NCBI RefSeq assembly: GCF_030817415.1 | Contig: NZ_JAUSZI010000002.1 | Span: forward strand, 434,001-498,000 | Source of the DNA: Streptomyces umbrinus | Lineage (GTDB): Bacteria; Actinomycetota; Actinomycetes; Streptomycetales; Streptomycetaceae | Direction of reading: 5' to 3' | DNA length: 64,000 nt | Translations under genes and position numbers: made by a program | Notes under the pieces: generated by a model | Seen by the model: only the letters and a program-made list of their open reading frames with translations | Told to the model about the DNA's origin: nothing | Database searches by the model: none | Shown: piece by piece, positions 34,001 through 43,000 of the stretch | Numbering within the stretch: the stretch's first letter is position 1 | Layout: every line of letters begins with the position of its first letter

Positions 34001-37000
34001 ACGTACGTCGAGGCCCACGGGACGGGCACGGCTGTCGGCGACCCGATCGAACTCCGCTCCCTGGCGCAAGCCTTCCCGGCCCGTACGGACGGGCGGCCGC
34101 GGCTGCTCGGCTCGGTGAAGACGAACGTCGGGCACCTGCTCAACTCGGCTGCCCTGCCCTCCCTGGTCAAGGTCGTGCTGGCTCTCGGGCGAGGCCGGCT
34201 GCCGGCCTCGCTGCACCACACGTCGCCCTCCCCCGCGGTCGAGCGGTCCGGGTTCGCCCTGGTCACCGAGCTCACCGACTGGCAGTCGCAGGGGCCACGC
34301 AGGGCGGGCGTCAACGCCTTCGGGTTCGGCGGCACGAACGCGCACGCGGTTCTGGAACAGGCACCGCCGACCCTCCCCTCAGCTCCTGCGCCGCGTGTGG
34401 GAGGCGGTCCGCGTCTGCTGACCCTCTCCGCCCGCAGTGCGGAAGGTCTGGCCGCCTGGACGTCCCGTCTGGCGGACCATCTGCGTGACCACCCGGAACT
34501 CGACGAGGGCGACGTCTGTCTGACGGCGGCCACGGCACGGGACGAAGGACCGCACCGCCTGGCCGTGGTGGCCGACGGGGACCTTCGGGAACGGCTCGCC
34601 GCGGCGAGCGCTGCGGGTGACGGCCGAGCGCCGGGAGTGGTCACCGGGACGGTGGCGAACCGGCCGCGGACCGTCTTCGTCTTCCCCGGCCAGGGTGCAC
34701 TGCGTCCGGGCCAGGGCAGTGCGCTGTACGAGACGGCACCGGTGTACCGCGAGGCGCTCGACGAGGCGTCGGCCCGCGTCGGCGCCGTGCACGGGCGGCA
34801 GTTGACGTCCTGGTGCGTGGACGCGGAGGTGGACGCGCAGGCGCAGGCCGCCACCGAGGTGGCGCAGCCGTTGCTGGTCGCCCACGGGGTGGCCCTCGCC
34901 CGGCAGTTGATGGCCTGGGGCGTACGGCCCGACGCGCTCGTCGGACACAGCGTCGGCGAGCTGGCGGCCGCCTGCGTGGGCGGGGTGCTGTCGCTTGCCG
35001 ACGCGGTGGGGTTCGCGGCGGAACGCGGGCGGCTCATGGGCACGTTGACCGCGCCGGGCGCGATGCTGGCCGTACGGGGAGCCGACGAGCAGGACGTGGC
35101 GGCCCTGGTGGCCGCATCACCCGGCGAGCTCGCGGTGGCCGCGTACAACGGTCCCGGCCGGCTGGTGGTCTCCGGTGGCCTCGACGTGGTCGAGCGGGCG
35201 GCGGAGAAGCTCGCCGGGCTCGGAGCGGTGGTGCGTCCGCTGCGGGTGCCGCACGCATTTCACTCACCGTTGATGGAGCCGGTCTCGCAGGCCCTGGCCG
35301 ACGCGGCACACGTCCTGGACGTCACGGCTGCCGACCTGCCCTTGATGAGCACGCTCACCGCCGAGTGGCAGCCGCGCATGGACCCGGACCACTTGCGCGA
35401 ACACGCCCTGCGGCCGGTGCTGTTCGGCCGGGCCGTGGCACGGCTGCTGGACGAGGGCTACGACACGTTCGTCGAACTCGGGCCGGACGAGAACCTCGCG
35501 GGCCCGATCCGTGCGGCGGCGGCCCATCGCCGGGCTACCGGCTCGGACCTTGCGACTGCCGACGCCCCGCGTCCGGCCAACAACACCGGCACTGGCACGC
35601 GCACTGGCACTGGCACTGGCAGTCGTGTGCTCGTCGTGTCCGCGCCCGGGGAGGCGGACCGCGCCGGGGCCGCCAAGGGCGGTGCTCCGGGCGGGGCACG
35701 GGAGTTGCTGGCGACGGTCGGGCTCCTGTGGGCTCGGGGCGTGGCGTTGGACCGTACGGCGCTCGACGCGGGCCGTCGGCGTGTGCCGCTGCCGCCCTAC
35801 CCGTACCAGCGGCGCCGGTACTGGCCCGGTACCGCGGCGCACGGGCTCCTGCACCGCTTCACGTGGCAGACGGCGCCTTTGGCCGACGACGCTCCCGCCG
35901 GGCCCGTACTGGTGACGGGCGTGGACGCGACGGCGGTGCGCGAGCTCGCGGAACAGTTCGCGGGGCGGGGCGTGGAGGTGACCACGGACCCCGGGGTCGC
36001 TGTGGCGCAGACGGTGATCCTGGTCGGCGGGCCGGCCGAGCACGGCACGGCTGCCGAGTTCGAGCGGATGCAGCGTCGGTGGGTCACGGGGTTCAGGGAG
36101 GCGCTCACGCTGTTCGACCGGACCGGGGCTCGTCGTCTGCTGGTCGTGACCGAGGACGTGCACGTCACGGGACACGGCTCCGAGCGGCCGGACCCGGCAC
36201 AGGCCGTGCTGGGCGCCCTCGCTCTGGCCGTGCCGGAGGAGTTCCCGGGAGTGGTGGCGAACTGGGTCGACCTCGCCTCCCTCGACGACGCCGGGCAACG
36301 GCTCCGGGCCGTCCTCGCCGAGGCGGCGGCGCCCCAGGCGGCCGGGGTGATCGCCTGGCGGGACGGGCGGCGGCTGGTGCGGACCGTCGTCCCGCAGTCG
36401 GCCGAGACGCCCCGCGGCGGGGAGCGGCTGCCCGCCGACGGCACCTTCCTGATCACAGGCGGCTGCGGGGGCATCGGTTCCGCTCTGGCCCAGGACCTGG
36501 CCGACCGTGGCCGGCCGGTGGTCATCCTCACGGGCCGCTCTCCCCTGCCGCCCGAGGGCCTGGTGGAGGAACTCGCGGCGCTCGGCGCCGATGCCCGCTA
36601 CCACCCGGCCGATCTCGCGGCACAGGACGACGTCGACAAGCTCGTCGCCGAACTGCCTCCGCTGGACGGCGTCTTCCACGCGGCCGGAGTGGTGCGCCCC
36701 GGGAGCCTGCGCTCAACTGATGTGCAGGAAGCGGTGGATGCCCTTCAGGCGAAGACGCTCGGGACGATGCTGCTGTCGGAGGCACTGCACCGGCACGGGC
36801 AGCGTCCCGGGGTGTGTGTCGCGTTCTCCTCCGTGTCCTCGGTGCTGCCCGGGCTGGCCGGAGCGCTCGGCGTCTACGCGGCCGCGAACGCCTTCCTCGA
36901 CTCCTTCGCCGCCACCGAGCGGCGGGCCGGACGACCGTGGCTGTCGGTGAACCTCGGGCCGTTCGCCGAGACGGGACTCGCCTCCTCGCTCACCTCTTCG

Positions 37001-40000
37001 CTCGGCGTCGGTGCCGTTGCGCGCGCCGGAAGCCGCCCGCTGGCGACCGCGCCCGCGCTGGCGGCGCTGCGTTCGGCGTGCGACATGGGCGCGGCACAAC
37101 TGGTGATCGCCGATCTGACGCCCGTGCGGGGACCGGCCCTTGCCGACTCGCCGAGACGACCTGCGGCAATGCCACATCCACAGCCACAGACGCAGACGCA
37201 GACAGTTTCACCGGCGGATCGTCAGCCCTCCGGCGCGGACGGGACGGCGTCCGTCTCCGGCGCCGCTGCCGTGCTGCGGGAGCTGCTCGCGCAGTCGCTG
37301 GGCGTACCGGCGCCGGCCGTAGACGACGACGCCCCGTTCCTGTCGCTCGGGCTGGACTCGCTGGGTGCCGTCGACCTCGTCAAGCGGCTGGAGAGGAAGA
37401 CGGGACGACCATGGCCCACGACGCTCTTCTTCGAGTACCGGACCGTGCGCGAGTTGGCCACGCACCTCGACACGCAGACCGCAGCCGCAGCCGGAACCCG
37501 CGCCGAAGCTGATGCGGATGCCGTCGAGGCGGGGCGGAACACGCGCCTCGCCCCGCTGCCGCCCGCGGCTGACAACGGCACGCCCTTCGCCCTCACCCCC
37601 GTACAACTGGCCCTGCACACCAGCAGCCGACTGCACCCGGACGTCCCGGCCCGTGGCCATCTGCGCCTGACGATCCGTGGCCCGCTGGACACCCACGTCC
37701 TCGGCCTGGCGTTGACAGCTCTGGCCGAGCGGCACGGCATGCTGCGGCTGTGTATCGACGACGCGGGAGCCACGCCGATGCAGCGGCTGACACCGACGAT
37801 GCCCCTACAGACCTGGTACGAGGTGCGCGAGGGGACTGCCCAGAGCGTGGGCGACGTCGAATCGGCCCTGTGCAACCGGCCCTTCGACCTGGCCGTCGAA
37901 CCGCCGGTACGGGCCGTCGTACTCCGTCAGGAACCGAGCCTCGCGCACCTGCTCCTGGTGGTCCATCACGCGGCGGCGGACGGGTACAGCCTGAACGTGC
38001 TGGCCGAAGACCTGTGGGCGCTGTACACCTCACTCTGGCGTGGAGAACGCCCCCAACTGATCCCGCCGGCACTGGACTTCGCGACGTACGCGGCAGCACG
38101 CGTCCACTCCCCCGGTTCCAACAGCCCGGAGGACACGCGGCGTTACTGGGCGGAGCGCCTGGCCGGGCGCGGTGAACCGCTGCGGCTGCCGTACGACGGC
38201 GATCCCGACGCTCCTCCGTCCGGCCCGCTCGTGCAACACCACGGGGAACTCGACGAGGTCCTCACCACCGGCCTGGAACGGCTGGCCGCCGCGCATGACG
38301 TTTCGCTGTTCCACCTGCTGCTCGCGGCGTACGTGCGCTGTCTGGTGCGGTGGACTGACCGCCGGGACATCGCCGTGAATGTGGCCCGGGCCCGGCGTGA
38401 GGACCGGCTCGACGGGGTGGACCGGCTCGTCGGTCCGCTCGCCGACACGCTTCCGCTGCTGTGCGAGGCAGATGCGGAGGAGTCGCTCGTGGCATTGGCG
38501 GAGAGGCTGCGCCGGACATGGCTGGAGAGCGAGCGGCACGCCGACCTGAGCAGCCTTGACCTTGCCGGGCTGTTGTCCGGCACCGACGGCGGCCCCCGCA
38601 CGGCGAGCCCGGCCGGCTTCAGTTTCGCCCGCTTCCCGGCCCGCCTGGCGTCCGACTGCCCCGTGGAAGTACGGGCGACCGCGGCCGGCACCGGCTCGGC
38701 CGCGACCCGGCTGAGCCTGCTGTGCTGGGCGGACGGCCCTGTGCTGCGTATGTCATGGAACTTCCCCCTGCCGCTCTTCGAGCGGGAAACGGTGGCACGT
38801 CTGGACCGGGAGTACCGAGAGGAACTGGCCGCGCTGTGTGCAGTTCCCGCACGGCCTTCGCCTGCGGCTGCGGCTGCGGCTGCGGCTGCGGCTGCGGCTG
38901 CGGCTGTTACGGTCCTGTCCCCCGCTTCCCCCACCGTGGCGTCCCTATCGCTCGCCGGATCGGACAGCGGCCCGAGCCTGGTCGCCCGGCTGCTCGATCA
39001 GTTCCGTGCCACGCCCACGGCAACCGCGGTCGATGCCGGCGCGACGACGCTCACCTACGCGGCCCTCGACCGCGCGTCGGCTCTGCTCGCCGCGCGCCTG
39101 CGCACCCTCGGCGTGCGTCCGGACGGCCTGGTCGGACTCCTCACCGAGCCGGGGCCGGACACCGTGATCGGCGTGGTGGGCATCCTGCGGGCCGGTGCCG
39201 GCTGGGTTCCGCTGGATGCGAGCCACCCCACGACACGGCTGGCGGATCAACTGGCCCGCACGGGCGCCACCGCCGTGGTGTGCCATGCATCCACATCGTC
39301 AACTGCCATCGCTCTCCCGGGAGTTCGGGCCGTGGCCGTCGACGACCCGCCGACCTCACCGACCTCACCGACCTCCATGATTGACGACTCCGTACGGGCG
39401 GCTGTCCCCGTGTCCCCGGCGGAGGCCGAGGCGATCGCGTACGTCATCTTCACCTCCGGATCCACCGGACGCCCCAAGGCCGTACCCATCACCCACCGGG
39501 CGATGGAGAACTACCTCGACTGGGCAGTCGCCACCTTCGGCTACGGTCCCCAGGACCGCCTGGCCCAGACGGCGTCGCCCTGCTTCGACGCCTCCGTACG
39601 CCAGTTGCTCGCACCCCTCCTGGTCGGCGCCACCGTGGTGACCGTGCCGCAGGACCTGCGACGCGACCCCGAGCTGCTGCTCGCGTACGTGGAGCGGGCG
39701 CGGATCACCGTATGGAGCTCCGTCCCGACGCTCTGGGAACAACTGCTGTCCGCCGCCGAGGAGCAGGTGCGACGCGGGGCGGGTCGACCGGACCTGTCGG
39801 CACTGCGATGGGTGCACGTCGGAGGCGAGGCGCTGCCTGCCGCGCACGTACGCAGGTGGTTCGACCTGTTCGGAACCGGCACACGGATCGCCAACCTGTA
39901 CGGGCCCACGGAGGCGACCATCAACGCCACCTGCCATGTCATCGACGTCCGCCCCGATGACGACGTACAACTCCTGCCGATCGGGCGGCCCGTCGCCGGT

Positions 40001-43000
40001 ACCGACCTGGAGGTCATCGGCCCCGACGGAACGCCGCGCGGGCAGGGCGAGGTCGGCGAACTGCTCATCGCAGGGGCCGGGTTGACACCCGGATACCTGG
40101 GCGAGCCGGACCTGACGGCCTGTGCCTTCGCCGTACGCGACGGTCGCCGCTGGTATCGCAGCGGGGACCGGGTACGCCGCGGTGAGGACGGCGCCTTGGA
40201 GTTCCTGGGCCGTGTCGACGACCAGGTGAAGATCCGTGGGAACCGGGTGGAACCGGGAGAGGCCGAGGCGGCCCTCCAGACGCATCCCGGCATCGCACAG
40301 GCCGCCGTGACAGCGCGCGACGGGCGGTTGCTGGCGTTCGTGACCGTCCGGCCCGGTTCCGCCCGACCTGATACCCGCGATGTGCGCCGACACCTGTCGG
40401 ACGTCGTGCCGCCGTACATGATCCCGGCGCGCATCACCGTCGTCGACGCGCTGCCGTTGACCGGCACCGGCAAGGTCGACCGCCGCGCTCTGTCCGACCA
40501 GGCAACTGCCTCGGAGGACTGTGCGGGCACGGCATCGGCTACATTGTCGGAGACCGCCGGCCGTGGTACTCCCCCGGAGACCCCGACCGAAAGGCGGCTG
40601 GCGGCGATCTGGTCCGAACTGCTGGGGGCCGACCCGGTCTGCCGGGAGGACGACTTCTTCGACCTCGGCGGCGACTCGATGCTCGTCCTTCAGGTGTTCG
40701 CCCGGCTCGGGGAACAGGAAGGGCCGCTGCCCAGGCCGACCGCGGTCTACCGCCACCGCACTCTCGCCGCGCTCGCGACGGCGGTGGACACGGCTGCCGG
40801 GCAACCGTGTGGGACGAGGCCAGCCGCGAGTTCTCGCCCGACGCGGGAGGACCACACGGCCCCCTTCCCCCTCACTCCGGGCCAGCGCGGATTCCTCCTC
40901 GCCGAGGAGCTCTCACCGGGCGGCGGTTCCTGGCTGGCGCGGCTGCGCTTGTCCGGCCCACTGGACCAGGAGGTCTTCCAGGCCGCGGTGGACCTGCTGG
41001 TGCAACGCCACGCGATGCTGCGCACCGTCTTCCCCTCCGGCGCCCGGCCGCCCGTCCAGCAGGAACTGCCGCGCTCCCTGCGGTTGCCGGTCGTCTTCGA
41101 GACGCTCCGCGACCGCGGTGACGTGGACGAGCGGGCCGCCGCCGAGGCCGGTCGCCGCTTCGAGCCGTGGACCTGGCCCCTGCTGCGACTTCGCGTGCTC
41201 ACCCTGGCTCCACACGAGCACGTCCTCCTCGTACACGCACACCACCTCATCGGCGACGGCTACAGCGCCGCACTGCTCATGCAGGAACTGACGGACACGT
41301 ACGACCTGCTGACCGCCGACCGCGCGGCCCAACTGTCCACACCACGCGCCACCTTCCGCGACCACTGCCTGCTGCTGGCTGAGCCAGGCGCCGAAACCGA
41401 AACCGAAACCGAAGCCGGAGCGGGGGCCGGCTCAGCGCCGGACGCCGCGGAACGCCGAGCCCGGCTGAGTGCCCCCTACCGGCCCCCGGTGCTGCGCGCA
41501 CCCGACGACGGCAGCGGCAGTACTGCGAGTGACTCCCCCATGTTCCACTCGGCGGAGTTCGTGCTCGACGCGAGCCGTACGGCCGCGCTGCGGGCCCTCG
41601 CGGCGGAAGCGGGGGCGACCTTGTACGCGCCCCTACTGACCGCCTACTACCAGCAGTTGGCGGAGACGACCGGCCAAGCGGACCTGATCCTCGGGCTTGC
41701 GGTGAGCGGGCGGGACCGTCCGCTGCCCGACGTACACCGGATCTTCGGCCCGTTCGCTGCGGCCGTACCGGTGCGGCCGGGCGCCGCAGCGGGCCACGAG
41801 CCGGCGCAAGGCCCCTTCGGCGACACCCTGCGCCGGATCGTCGCCGAGGCCGAGGAGGCACGGACCCACGACGACGTCCTGCCGCGGCACGCCAACGGGC
41901 TGCCGGTGACGTCGCAGTTCTTCTTCACCTTCCTGGACTTCTCCGCGCTGGCCGCGCCCAACGGCGGCACGCTGACGGTGTCGTGGGAGGACGCGGACAG
42001 CGCGTTCGCTCCGCCGTCGACGGCGACGGACGTGTTCATGGCGGTACGGCCGGACGGCGACGGGCTGCGCGTGACGCTTCGTGGATCCGCGAGGGCCTTC
42101 TCGCCACCCGCGCTCGACGGCTTCGCGGACTCGATCCGCACCCGGCTCGCGCGGGCAGCGAGCCCTGGGCCCGCGGTTCGACGGCAGGTGCCTCGGGAGA
42201 CGATGGACGCTGCGCTGGTCGGATACCTGCCCGCCCCCGACCATCTGGCGCGGCTGGCGGGCCTGCCCGACGGGGCGCTGCCACGCGCCGAGTTGCGCAC
42301 GATGCTGTTCCCCGACGGCGCGCCGCGCCTCCTGGAGACGGTGGAGACGCCGCTGGGCCGATCGGGCTTCGTCTGCGTGCCGCTCTTCGCCGACGAACTC
42401 GGCCGGGACCCCGGTCTCGTCCGGCACGCCGGCCGCGGGGTGTCGCTGGCCTCTTCGCTCGGCGCGCGCTGCGTCTCACTGGCGGGGATGATCCCGTCGC
42501 TGACCGGTTACGGCTTCGACGTGCTGTCCTGCGTCGAGGGGCCGGCGGCCGTGACGACGGGGCACGCGGCAACCGTCGTGTCGGTGGTCAAGACGGTCCA
42601 GGCGGCCCTCGACGCCACCGGCCAGAAGCTCGCGGACCTCGATGTCGCGTTCGTGGGGCTGGGTTCGATCGGTTCCTCGTCGCTGGAACTGCTCCTCTCA
42701 GGAGCCACCCGTCCACCACGGCGGCTCCTGCTGTGCGACGTACTCGGCAGCGGACCGCGGCTGACGGAACTGGCCCGGAACCTGCGTGAGCGAGGGCTGG
42801 CCGACGAGGTCGAGGTGCTGGAGTCCCGGCAGGCGCTGCCGGACGCGGTGTACGGGGCGGATCTGCTGGTGACAGCGATCAGCGGCAGCGCCGCGGTCCT
42901 GGACGTGGACCGGCTGAGGCCCGGCAGCACGGTGATCGACGACTCGTTCCCGCACTGCTTCGACACCGGCCGAGCTCTCGCCCGGATGCGGGAACAGCAG

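Noticed and set aside
38864..38905. Possible CRISPR or minisatellite array
   Set aside because: Units are 6 bp with no spacers and lie in frame in a linker; it is a microsatellite.
39587..40000. Amino-acid prediction from the A-domain pocket
   Set aside because: Beyond the anchoring Asp the pocket residues I could align by eye did not match a specificity code I trust, so no amino acid is named.
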